A stretch of 36,998 nt of DNA from Puniceicoccales bacterium Verruco_02. Its GTDB lineage: Bacteria; Verrucomicrobiota; Verrucomicrobiia; Opitutales; Oceanipulchritudinaceae. The position numbers and the translations under genes were made by a program. Below are positions 8,929-16,506 of the stretch, one piece after another. The DNA lies in the NCBI GenBank assembly GCA_001604585.1, contig LVBW01000015.1, positions 1 to 36,998 on the forward strand. The letters run 5' to 3'. The notes below the pieces were generated by a model. The model worked only from the letters and a program-made list of their open reading frames with translations, had not been told where the DNA came from and did not search any database. Numbering within the stretch: position 1 is the first letter of the stretch; the number at the start of each line of letters is the position of its first letter.

Positions 8929-11040
8929 CTATTCGCGCACTGCTTTGCGCGCGGCGCTCTCGTCCATTGCCCTTGTGGGTAGAAAGAAGCTGAATGTCGT
9001 ACCGATATCCAGTTTGGTCTCGAAGGAAAGACGCCCTTCAAGTTGCGTGGCCAGCCTGTGCGCAATAGTAAGGCCAAGCCCAAGGCCGCCGTGGCGGCGC
9101 GTCCTGCTGCTATCGCCCTGGCTGAAGGGGTTGAATAGGTTGCGCGCCAGTTCAGGCTCTATGCCCGGCCCCGTGTCGCTAACCTTGAACATGACGCCGC
9201 TTTTGCCGTCCTTGTCCTTGCTAAGCCATGACACGGAGAAGCGTACCTTGCCTGCGTCGGTGAACTTCACCGCATTGTCCAGCAAGCTGGAAAGGATGCG
9301 GGATAGCATCTCGTTGTCGCTCTCGATAAAGTCCGGCATACGCTGATCCATGTCGAGGTCGAACTCGATATGTCCCTTCTGCTGGCAGGCGATGCGGTAA
9401 CGTTCGGCAAACTGATATACAAGGGCAGTGAGCGAAATTGGCTCCGGGTTCTTGCGCCCTTCACCAGCTTCCAAGCGGGCCAGATCCAGAATGTCCGTCA
9501 GAAGGCGCAGCAGGTTCTGCCCGCTTTCCACGATGCGGTCCAGATAGCCGATCTGTTCCTCGTTCAGGGGAGTCTCGCGCAGGACACTCGCAAAGCCAAG
9601 GACGCCGTTCAAAGGGGTGCGCGTCTCGTGACTCATCACCGAAAGGAACTGCGTCTTTACCTTGTCCGCCCTCTCGGCCTCCTGTTTTGCCTTGAGTAGG
9701 TTTTCCTCCACCTGCCGTTTTTCCGTCATATCCAGTGCCAGAACGACGATGGAATCGGTGCCGCCGTCCTGACCGGGCAATGGCTCGCACATGGTGAGGA
9801 ATATCCTCTCGCCGACCTTCTGCTCCATGCTGGAACGTTTGCCGCGCAAGGCGGCCTCGAACTGGGAAAGGCGGTCCTGCCCGCGAAGGATGCTGCTAAT
9901 GGGGCGGCCCTCGTCGCGCTCCTTGGACATGCCGTATGCATCCAGATCCCGGCCCTCGGCCAGTGTGAGCACGCCATCGTGCGATACGACGAGAACTATG
10001 CCGTTAATGTAGCGCAGTATGGTGCCAAAGAAGCGGTCGCGGTGTATGAGCTTGTCCCCGCTGGACTTGGTCATGTTTTCGCTCTGGCGATTGCTCTGCT
10101 GGGCGTAGGCAAGCTGCACGGCCTCGGCCAGAATGCCAAAGTCGCCCTTGGCCCCTCCAATTATGTCGGGATCTCCGACACGCAGATACCGCTTCAACTT
10201 GCGAATGGGCCTGCCAAGGCTTAGGTAGCCTACCAATGCGCTGAGTAGAAAAAGCCCCCCCAGGCAGCCAAGTGCGGCATATGTGCGCAGTTCCAACTGT
10301 GCCTGCATTTTGTCGATAATAGCCAGAGAGCGGGTCTCGACAACGTAGGCGATGGTGTCTCCAAGGCGGCTGGAAATGGGGAGGCGAGCAGTGATTGCGG
10401 AAGGGGAAATTGACTCGGCCCCTGACAGGGAAAGGGCCATGTTGCCGGTGAATACGCGGATGGATACCCCCATGCTGTCGCTTGCCCTTGCGATTGTTAC
10501 GCCGTCCCACTTGCGCAAGGCCACTACAAAGCCGCGCGGGGCGCTGCCGCGTCTGATGTCGCTTGCGGGCTGAACAGGTGCGTAGGCAATCTCCCAGAGT
10601 ATGCCTTTGTCCAGAGTGTAGAAGTGGCCGAAAAGGCTGCCAAGCTGTGCATCGCGAAGCTCGGATAGAAAGAAAGGCTCCAGTTCCACCGTTCTTCCGG
10701 GGGCAAGGAAGCTGCTGCGCGCACGCATGGACATGTCGAAAAGCCAGACGCAGTCCGCCTCGTAAAGTGGGGCGAGTGCGCGGCTGTTGTCCACCCAGCG
10801 TTCGGCCACCCTTCCAGTTGCGAAATCTTCAAAAGGCTCTGTCAGAGAATACTCTGTGACGAAAGACTGAAGGCGCTTTGCGCTGCCCTCAAGCATTGCC
10901 TTGAGGCGAACAAGCTCTTCCTTGCGCGACGCTGCGAAGGCTTCTTCGACAACGGCTCGCTGCTCCTTGACGTAGAATACGTACGCACCCGTTACGGCGG
11001 CGAATACCAGCACAAGGAAGAATGTGAAGCGTCGGTACAC
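8929..11040 (-). CDS. Membrane-bound sensor histidine kinase
   Basis: A 703-residue sensor kinase anchored in the inner membrane. TM1 is residues 5-24 (FTFFLVLVFAAVTGAYVFYV), followed by a periplasmic sensor of about 230 residues, TM2 at about 257-278 (LGCLGGLFLLSALVGYLSL), and a short linker. A PAS-like segment follows (about 340-445, ending VLALDMTEKRQVEE). HisKA carries the box FLSVMSHETRTPLNG (His471). HATPase has N box SSLLDNAVKFTDAG, DTGPGIE and GGLGLGLTIAHRLA. No receiver is attached. The start is GTG at 11040. The gene is downstream of rpmB on the same strand but separated by a strong terminator, so it probably has its own promoter. No response regulator is adjacent; its partner cannot be named from the sequence. 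Confidence 0.88.
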   Translation of the reverse strand: MYRRFTFFLVLVFAAVTGAYVFYVKEQRAVVEEAFAASRKEELVRLKAMLEGSAKRLQSFVTEYSLTEPFEDFATGRVAERWVDNSRALAPLYEADCVWLFDMSMRARSSFLAPGRTVELEPFFLSELRDAQLGSLFGHFYTLDKGILWEIAYAPVQPASDIRRGSAPRGFVVALRKWDGVTIARASDSMGVSIRVFTGNMALSLSGAESISPSAITARLPISSRLGDTIAYVVETRSLAIIDKMQAQLELRTYAALGCLGGLFLLSALVGYLSLGRPIRKLKRYLRVGDPDIIGGAKGDFGILAEAVQLAYAQQSNRQSENMTKSSGDKLIHRDRFFGTILRYINGIVLVVSHDGVLTLAEGRDLDAYGMSKERDEGRPISSILRGQDRLSQFEAALRGKRSSMEQKVGERIFLTMCEPLPGQDGGTDSIVVLALDMTEKRQVEENLLKAKQEAERADKVKTQFLSVMSHETRTPLNGVLGFASVLRETPLNEEQIGYLDRIVESGQNLLRLLTDILDLARLEAGEGRKNPEPISLTALVYQFAERYRIACQQKGHIEFDLDMDQRMPDFIESDNEMLSRILSSLLDNAVKFTDAGKVRFSVSWLSKDKDGKSGVMFKVSDTGPGIEPELARNLFNPFSQGDSSRTRRHGGLGLGLTIAHRLATQLEGRLSFETKLDIGTTFSFFLPTRAMDESAARKAVRE

Positions 11041-11163
11041 AGTGATTGAGCTTGGTTATCGCTATACAGCGGACTCACAAAGAAATAAAGACAAAACCCT
11101 AGGAATCAACACCTCATATGCAGATATGTTCATTCACAGGGCAGGCGGCTTGCGTGTACATGG

Positions 11164-11194
11164 AAAACCCGGTCTGACCTATGCCTAGACCGGG
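11164..11194 (-). terminator. Rho-independent terminator after rpmB
   Basis: On the minus strand CCCGGTCT (11194-11187) pairs with AGACCGGG (11175-11168), an 8-bp GC-rich stem with an 11-base loop, followed at once by TTTT (11167-11164). It lies 60 bases past the rpmB stop codon. Confidence 0.85.
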
Positions 11195-11253
11195 CTTGAA
11201 AGTCTTGCATCCGGTTGCGAGTGTCGCGGACCGGTATGTGGCGAGCAAGCAGA

Positions 11254-11484
11254 CTAGGCCTTGGTGACCTTGCCAGCCTTGAGAGCCTTGGTGCATACCC
11301 AGAGGCGCTTGACCTGCCCGTTTTCAAGGCGGACGCGCACGCGCTGCACATTCGGGCGGAAGGTGCGCTTGCTTACCTTGGTGATGGATGTGCCGATACC
11401 GCCGCTTTTCTTGGTCAGACCCTTGCGGTGGATGATTCCGCCCCTGACGGGACGCTTACCTGTGATTGCGCAAATACGTGCCAT
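11254..11484 (-). CDS. rpmB: 50S ribosomal protein L28
   Basis: A 76-residue basic protein with the bL28 pattern: MARICAITGKRP at the start, then SKRTFRPNVQRVRV and a C-terminal LWVCTKALKAGKV. L28 is a component of the large ribosomal subunit. Length is typical. The ATG at 11484 has a good Shine-Dalgarno, AAGGAG (complement of 11494-11499). The zinc-ribbon cysteine set found in some L28 versions is absent. The usual partner rpmG is not next door: upstream is lptF on the same strand, 183 bases away, and downstream is a strong terminator. Confidence 0.96.
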   Translation of the reverse strand: MARICAITGKRPVRGGIIHRKGLTKKSGGIGTSITKVSKRTFRPNVQRVRVRLENGQVKRLWVCTKALKAGKVTKA

Positions 11485-11667
11485 TGCCGTGTTCTCCTTG
11501 AGGAAAAGCTGCTTAACTTAGGCATTGGCCGGACGCTGGCAAGCGCGAAACGCCGGATGAGCGAAAAAAGACGTTCGAGCTGCCTCTGCGGCCAGTGCGT
11601 CAAGGAACCATTTCTGGACGCAGGGATGAGGCGGGGTGGGCTAGATGCAGCGTAAGTTCTGGCCGCA

Positions 11668-12828
11668 TCAGTGTTTGTTGGATCGGCGCATCAGTAACAG
11701 TGCCAGCCCCATGAACAGTATATTCGGCCCCCATACAAGTAGTTGCGGATATGCCGATGGGGTTCGCTCGGCCCACCCTGCCATGAAGACGAGGAGGAAG
11801 TACGCCATGCTAAGCGCCAGCGCCAGTGCCATGTTGGCATACGTTTCCTGTCTTCCCACCCGTATCCCAAGCGGGATGCCCAGCATGGCAAGCGACAATA
11901 CGCTGTATGCGAAGGCAAAGTTGCGGCTTATATAATACCCTGTCCTTGTATGCTCGACGAGCGCGGCGTTGCCTTCGGCTGCATCGGCTGCCTCTGCCAT
12001 GCGTCTGGCCGCAGTGGCCCGCGCCTCCAGTAGCTGCTCCAGCGACATGTTAGACAGTTTTGCGGGCTGGGCCTCGGCGCGGCGTGCAGGGAGCAGCTTG
12101 TCGAGCGACATTGCAAAGCTAGTATGTGCGAACTCGGCCTCCACGGACACCTGGCCGAGGTCTTCGACGCCAGCCGCACTGCGGAACTGCCCAGTTGCCT
12201 GGTACACACTCAGGATGAGGCTGTTCTTGTCTAGGTCGTAGCTGATGGTGCCCTCCTTTGCGCGCAGAAACTGGCGCAGTTCCCTGTCCGGCCCCAGAAC
12301 CCAGAGCCAGACATTGCCGAGGCGCTCCCCTTCGCGTTCGCCAACGTAAATCACATAGCCGGGGAAATCCCGCACAAAGCGGCCCGGCACGATGAAACGA
12401 AGGGGTTCCTCGTGGACTATGCCCGAGAGCATCTGCCTGTACTGGGTGCGTGCAATGGGGGCGTACACATTGTTGACATACATGCAGAGGCCGCTTCCCA
12501 GCATGGCTATTAGCAGGATGGGCGAACTAATGCGCCAGATGGATACCCCGGCGCTTTTGAGGGCAACTATTTCGTTGCGGGCGGACATTCGCCCAAGAAC
12601 GAGCAGTATAGCCACAAGCAGGCCCATCGGTGCTGCGTAGGACAGGGTGAAGGGCAGCAGAAGGGCCATCATGCGAAATGCCGTGATGGCGTCGAGTTGA
12701 CCGGAGGCGAGCCGTTCGAGCACGTCGCGCATGGCATTGGCCGTCACCAAGACAAAGGTGAATAGAGCCATGCCAGAGAGCGTCGCAGTGGCAACGGACG
12801 AAAATATGTATCTATGCAGAAGCTTCAC
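11668..12828 (-). CDS. lptF: LptF/LptG-family lipopolysaccharide export permease
   Basis: A 386-residue inner-membrane permease of the YjgP/YjgQ (LptF/LptG) family. These proteins form the transmembrane part of the LptB2FG ABC transporter that extracts LPS from the inner membrane. The N-terminus (MKLLHRYIFSSVATATLSG) and the cytoplasmic-loop region GRMSARNEIVALKSAGVS are family hallmarks. There are three membrane segments in the first 110 or so residues, a soluble periplasmic region of about 180 residues, then three C-terminal segments. Choice of F over G is tentative because the paralogue is not in the window. The start is a GTG overlapping the exosortase stop codon (GTGA), indicating translational coupling. 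Confidence 0.87.
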   Translation of the reverse strand: MKLLHRYIFSSVATATLSGMALFTFVLVTANAMRDVLERLASGQLDAITAFRMMALLLPFTLSYAAPMGLLVAILLVLGRMSARNEIVALKSAGVSIWRISSPILLIAMLGSGLCMYVNNVYAPIARTQYRQMLSGIVHEEPLRFIVPGRFVRDFPGYVIYVGEREGERLGNVWLWVLGPDRELRQFLRAKEGTISYDLDKNSLILSVYQATGQFRSAAGVEDLGQVSVEAEFAHTSFAMSLDKLLPARRAEAQPAKLSNMSLEQLLEARATAARRMAEAADAAEGNAALVEHTRTGYYISRNFAFAYSVLSLAMLGIPLGIRVGRQETYANMALALALSMAYFLLVFMAGWAERTPSAYPQLLVWGPNILFMGLALLLMRRSNKH

Positions 12829-13859
12829 GCCTGTCCCTGCTCCTCTTTGGCAGTATTGTCATCGCCCTTGGCCTGCGCATTCTGCGAGGGTTCAGCTTCG
12901 GCAAGCTCTGGCAACTTGAAGTTAAATACCGGCAAGAGGCATAGAAGGAGTATAACCGTAACGCCCAGTACAGCGTAACCTGTTACATCGTGGACAGTGC
13001 CCGCGATAGCCTCAGAGCCGTAAGCGTAAGCCCAGCTTGTAAGGAAGAGACCGCGGGCAAGATTGGTTGCGAAGGCGAGCAGCAGGGCCGTCCCCACCAT
13101 CAGCACCTTCTTCCATAGCTTGTCCAGAAACACGGCGGCCAGGAAAGAGCCAGCAAAGAGGCAGCCGGTGAGCGAGCGGATGCCCGAGCAGGCCTCTTCG
13201 ACGCCGACCTCGCCCTTGGGCAGTATGAGCACATTGCCGCGGCGCTCGATGAGCATCCCCAGCATGTCGAACACACCGAACACCACCGCAGTCACCTTGT
13301 TGAGTAGAAAAACGCTGATCATGCTTTCGACGGCGCTCATCAAGGGGGCGGAGATTATCCAGACAAGGGCCGGGAAGAGCAGCATCCCGAAAAAGGCTAA
13401 CCTGCCTTTGTTGTCGAGGTAGGCACCGTCCGTCCTTCTGTCGGAAAATACCAGTGCAGAGGATAGCACTATGCCTGCAAAGCCGTTCGTCATTAAGAAA
13501 GAGCCGGGCAGGCTGATACCCGTGTAGCCGCGGTAAAGCACGCCGAGAACGAAAACGAGCACCGAGCCTGTAAGGCAGATGCCGCCAATGGCGTCCAGCC
13601 AGCGCTTTGGGCCTTGGGGTGAAGATTCGGGCAGGGGCGAGGGGTTGAAAATGCGCAATATGGCTGGCCAGCGATCGTAGAGGACGAATGCGCAGAATAC
13701 GGGCACGAGGTAGCCGAAGCTGTAATCCTCCTTGATGGACCACCAGTGGGAGAGGTCATACACTATCCACGCGGCCAGCAGAAGGCAGGCTATGGAGGCC
13801 AGTCTCAGTTGAAGGGGCAGTCGCGCAAAGCTCATTGCCTCTGAGAAATAGATTGCCAT
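12825..13859 (-). CDS. xrt: Exosortase
   Basis: A polytopic inner-membrane transpeptidase of the exosortase/archaeosortase family, 344 residues from the chosen ATG at 13859. Exosortases cleave C-terminal sorting signals (PEP-CTERM type) of secreted proteins. The catalytic triad is visible: Cys224 in EEACSGIRS, Arg269 in NLARGLFLT and His290 in GTVHDVTGY. There are about eight hydrophobic segments. The open frame continues upstream through the tRNA-Pro gene, giving a spurious peptide, so the start must be at 13859 or at the second Met at 13835. The stop overlaps the lptF start by four bases. No PEP-CTERM substrate or EPS cluster is seen in this window. Confidence 0.88.
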   Translation of the reverse strand: MAIYFSEAMSFARLPLQLRLASIACLLLAAWIVYDLSHWWSIKEDYSFGYLVPVFCAFVLYDRWPAILRIFNPSPLPESSPQGPKRWLDAIGGICLTGSVLVFVLGVLYRGYTGISLPGSFLMTNGFAGIVLSSALVFSDRRTDGAYLDNKGRLAFFGMLLFPALVWIISAPLMSAVESMISVFLLNKVTAVVFGVFDMLGMLIERRGNVLILPKGEVGVEEACSGIRSLTGCLFAGSFLAAVFLDKLWKKVLMVGTALLLAFATNLARGLFLTSWAYAYGSEAIAGTVHDVTGYAVLGVTVILLLCLLPVFNFKLPELAEAEPSQNAQAKGDDNTAKEEQGQA

Positions 13860-13960
13860 GAGGCGACTATCAAGGCGCGAAACCGGGAATCGTAGCCTCT
13901 CCTCTCTTCGCAGGTTCCCATTGCGCGTTGTGCGTTGGGCTGAAGCGGACCAAATTGAAA

Positions 13961-14038
13961 TGGTCGGGGCGACCGGATTCGAACCGACGACTTCTTGCTC
14001 CCAAAGCAAGCGCTCTAGCCAGACTGAGCTACGCCCCG
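13961..14038 (-). tRNA. tRNA-Pro (anticodon TGG), CCA encoded
   Basis: Read on the minus strand from 14038. The acceptor stem CGGGGCG pairs with CGCCCCG. The D arm is GCTCAGTCTGGCTAGAGC, the anticodon arm CTTGC-TTTGGGA-GCAAG gives anticodon TGG, and the T loop is TTCGAAT. The discriminator A is followed by a genomically encoded CCA (13963-13961). The T stem includes two wobble pairs. It lies about 100 bases upstream of the exosortase gene on the same strand. Confidence 0.96.
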
Positions 14039-14182
14039 ATTTGTTGATGGACAGGGGTTTACGCATACGCATGGCCACCTGTTGCCTCTGAAAGGTCTGG
14101 ACTCTACCGTTTCGGCTAAGGAGTGCAAAGGAAAAATGTCACGCTTGGGAGTGGGCGGGTGCCATTTGGGCAAGAGCGCAAT

Positions 14183-14218
14183 AAAAGGCCCCGGCTCCTA
14201 TCTTGGAACCGGGGCCTT
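14183..14218 (-). terminator. Rho-independent terminator after transaldolase gene
   Basis: A 14-bp stem (14185-14198 with 14205-14218, one wobble/mismatch, 6-base loop) rich in GC. On the minus strand it is followed by TTTT (14186-14183, including the stem's last two bases). It lies 26 bases beyond the transaldolase stop. Confidence 0.88.
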
Positions 14219-14244
14219 GTAAATAATCTGGCTGTGCGAACAGC

Positions 14245-15207
14245 TTAGGCCAGCACTTCCTTTTCGATTATCTTGGCTAGCTTGGTCGTGTCGGCATTGA
14301 AGGCGCGGATGCCCTCGGCCAGCTTTTCGGTGGCCATGGCGTCTTCGTTCAGGTGCCAGCGGAAGCTCTTTTCGGATACGTCCAGGCGCTGGATGCTCTC
14401 GTGCGCTGCGGCGCTGGCGGAGAGCTTGCGCAGTACCGGGGCCTCGCTCTTGGCTAGGTCGGCCAAGAGGTTGGGGGAGATAGTGAGCAGGTCGCAGCCC
14501 GCAAGCTCTGTAATCTCGCTCAGGTTGCGGAAGCTGGCACCCATGACCTCGGTCTTGTAGCCGAACTTCTTGTAGTAGTTGTAGATCATCGTGACGCTCT
14601 GCACGCCGGGATCTTCAGCGCCCTTGTAGTCGTGGCCGGTCTTGCCCTTGTACCAGTCGAGGATGCGGCCGACGAAGGGGGAGATGAGCGTTGCTCCGGC
14701 CTCAGCGCAGGCAACGGCCTGTGCCAGGGAGAAAAGGAGTGTCATGTTGACGTGGATGCCTTCCTTTTCGAGGATCTTGCCCGCCTGTATGCCTTCCCAA
14801 GTGGAGGCTATCTTGATAAGGATGCGCTCGCGCGGGATGCCTTTTTTCTCGTACATCGAGATTATCTTGCGCGCCTTGGCCACGGTGGCCTCGGTGTCGA
14901 AGGAAAGATTGGCGGCAACCTCGGTGGAAACGCGGCCGGGGATGATCTTAAGGATCTCGCATCCGAAGAGGACGAGCAGGCTGTCTATGATGTTGTCCAC
15001 TAGGCCCTGTCCTACCTGAAGGCCGCTCTTTTCGTTCTCGGCAATGGCCAGATCGAGCAGGTGCTCGTACTTTTCCTGCTGCACTGCCTTGTAGATCAGC
15101 GTCGGGTTGGTAGTGGCGTCCAGGGGCGAGAACTCGCGGATGGATTCAAAATCGCCCGTGTCGGCGACCACTTTCGTATGGGTCTTGAGTTGTTCGAGAC
15201 TGTTCAT
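14245..15207 (-). CDS. tal: Transaldolase
   Basis: Cytoplasmic pentose-phosphate enzyme that moves a dihydroxyacetone unit between sedoheptulose-7-phosphate and glyceraldehyde-3-phosphate. The 320-residue length matches the long TalB-type class. Motifs: [15 protein letters not shown] near the N-terminus, the Schiff-base lysine in [13 protein letters not shown] at Lys132 (the same number as the catalytic lysine of E. coli TalB), and [35 protein letters not shown]. It starts with ATG at 15207 and forms a monocistronic unit with a strong terminator downstream. The 297-base gap to the divergent barrel-protein gene must contain its promoter. Confidence 0.96.
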   Translation of the reverse strand: MNSLEQLKTHTKVVADTGDFESIREFSPLDATTNPTLIYKAVQQEKYEHLLDLAIAENEKSGLQVGQGLVDNIIDSLLVLFGCEILKIIPGRVSTEVAANLSFDTEATVAKARKIISMYEKKGIPRERILIKIASTWEGIQAGKILEKEGIHVNMTLLFSLAQAVACAEAGATLISPFVGRILDWYKGKTGHDYKGAEDPGVQSVTMIYNYYKKFGYKTEVMGASFRNLSEITELAGCDLLTISPNLLADLAKSEAPVLRKLSASAAAHESIQRLDVSEKSFRWHLNEDAMATEKLAEGIRAFNADTTKLAKIIEKEVLA

Positions 15208-15395
15208 GTTTATGTCGTTGAAAGTTACTATTTTGGGGTTCGCAGGTCAACTTGTGCTTGCCAAGATACTCAAAACCGGGCTTTCTCCGCCTGCAAGCTC
15301 CCAAGTGCTCAAATTCGAGCATTTCTGTTCTAACACTTTTCTGAAGTATGGCCAGAGATGAACAAATCGAATTTTTCAGTGACAAATTTTCCTGT

Positions 15396-15415
15396 TTGGC
15401 ATTGCAGCGGCTATA
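15396..15415 (+). promoter_or_regulatory. Possible sigma-54-type promoter upstream of outer-membrane protein gene
   Basis: TTGGCATT-GCAG-CGGCTATA has the GG (15398-15399) and GC (15410-15411) dinucleotides ten bases apart, as required for -24/-12 promoters, and the TTGGCA half matches the consensus. The -12 half is weak (CGGC instead of TTGC). The predicted transcription start is about 80 bases before the ATG at 15505. A GAFTGA-bearing activator is encoded elsewhere in the window. The rest of 15208-15504 shows no other clear element. Confidence 0.25.
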
Positions 15416-15504
15416 GTGCCGTAGAGACATGCGACTTTGAACGCATTTCTCCAGTCAAACCGTCATTTCCCCTGGTCCGACCAACACTAACTAGGAACTG
15501 AATA

Positions 15505-16215
15505 ATGAAGAAGAATATCGCTATGTTCGCCGCCCTCGCCCTGGGCGCGTTCTCCACCAACGCACAGGCATCCCTGTCCGTAACCTCGTCCTTCGGCTAT
15601 GAGTCCGAGTACGTGTTCCGTGGTGTGCAGTTTGCCGATGCCATCATCACACCCTCCGTTGACGTTGCCTATGGCGACTTCTACGCTGGCCTGTGGTTTG
15701 CCGTCCCGGTGGAAAATTCCGGCGCATACGTCAACGAGATGGACCTCTACGTCGGTTATAGCAAGGCCATCACGAGCCTTGTCACTATCGACGTCGGCCT
15801 GACCCGTTACGCTTACGACAACACCTTCACAAGCTTCCTCGACAAGGACAACACCCTCGAAGGCTTCTTCGGTGTATCGCTGGACACCATCCTCAGCCCC
15901 TCGCTCTACGGCTACTATGACTTCGACCTACAGGTGTACACCGTCGAAGCAAAGATCGGTCACTCCATCACCGTGTCCGACAAGGTGAGCGTGGACCTGG
16001 GCCTGTCCGGCGGCTATGCCCGAGATGACTACTACGACTACGCTTTCTACGGCGTGACCGCAGACCTGTCCTACGCCATCAACGACAGCAGCAAGTTCGG
16101 TGTGGGCCTCCGCTACTCCGGCAGCGACGACTACGGCATCTACGGAAGCGCCACCAACATCAAGCTCGAGAAGAGCATGTTCTGGTACGGCCTCTCCTTC
16201 AGCACCGGCTTCTAA
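15505..16215 (+). CDS. Outer-membrane beta-barrel protein, TorF/Gcw_chp-like
   Basis: A 236-residue exported protein: signal peptide MKKNIAMFAALALGAFSTNAQA cleaved before SLSV, then alternating aromatic/polar strands ending in the outer-membrane signature FSTGF (terminal Phe). The first mature strands, FGYESEYVFRGVQFADAIITPSVDV, followed by YGDFYAGLWF, resemble the Gcw_chp/TorF putative-porin family. That family is known mainly from sequence, and its substrate is unclear. The ATG at 15505 is preceded by AGGAA (15493-15497). The coding sequence is GC-rich with strongly biased codon use, compatible with high expression. It is transcribed divergently from transaldolase and followed by a possible terminator. 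Confidence 0.78.
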   Translation: MKKNIAMFAALALGAFSTNAQASLSVTSSFGYESEYVFRGVQFADAIITPSVDVAYGDFYAGLWFAVPVENSGAYVNEMDLYVGYSKAITSLVTIDVGLTRYAYDNTFTSFLDKDNTLEGFFGVSLDTILSPSLYGYYDFDLQVYTVEAKIGHSITVSDKVSVDLGLSGGYARDDYYDYAFYGVTADLSYAINDSSKFGVGLRYSGSDDYGIYGSATNIKLEKSMFWYGLSFSTGF

Positions 16216-16254
16216 GCTCTGCTGATCTAGCTCGGTTTACCATTCATACTTTGG

Positions 16255-16285
16255 ACCCGCGTCGGGCAACTGGCGCGGGTTCTTC
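16255..16285 (+). terminator. Possible terminator after the barrel-protein gene
   Basis: ACCCGCG (16255-16261) pairs with CGCGGGT (16274-16280) across a 12-base loop and is followed by TCTTC. The tail is poor in T, so efficiency is uncertain. The remainder of the 291-base gap to 16506 shows no gene. Confidence 0.45.
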
Positions 16286-16506
16286 GTCGATGTGGGAAAG
16301 GGTCTTAACAGATACGCGCATGCAGCCGTTCATAGCTCTGATAGCTCAGGCCTTGCCCTCTCAGGTGTCTGTAACAAATATCTTACATAGGCACCGCACC
16401 GAATGCCTGAAGTCTTTACTTGCCAGCCCCACTTGGCTAAAAGTTACAGAAGCGCCATTTTCCGGACATGATTCCGCCGGACTGATGTGCCATCTTGCCC
16501 ACCGAC

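Noticed and set aside
13860-14078. N-terminal extension of the exosortase frame through the tRNA-Pro gene
   Set aside because: The peptide (GRSSVWLERL...GSNPVAPT) is the familiar translation of a tRNA gene; the tRNA fold is complete and the exosortase has a good ATG at 13859.
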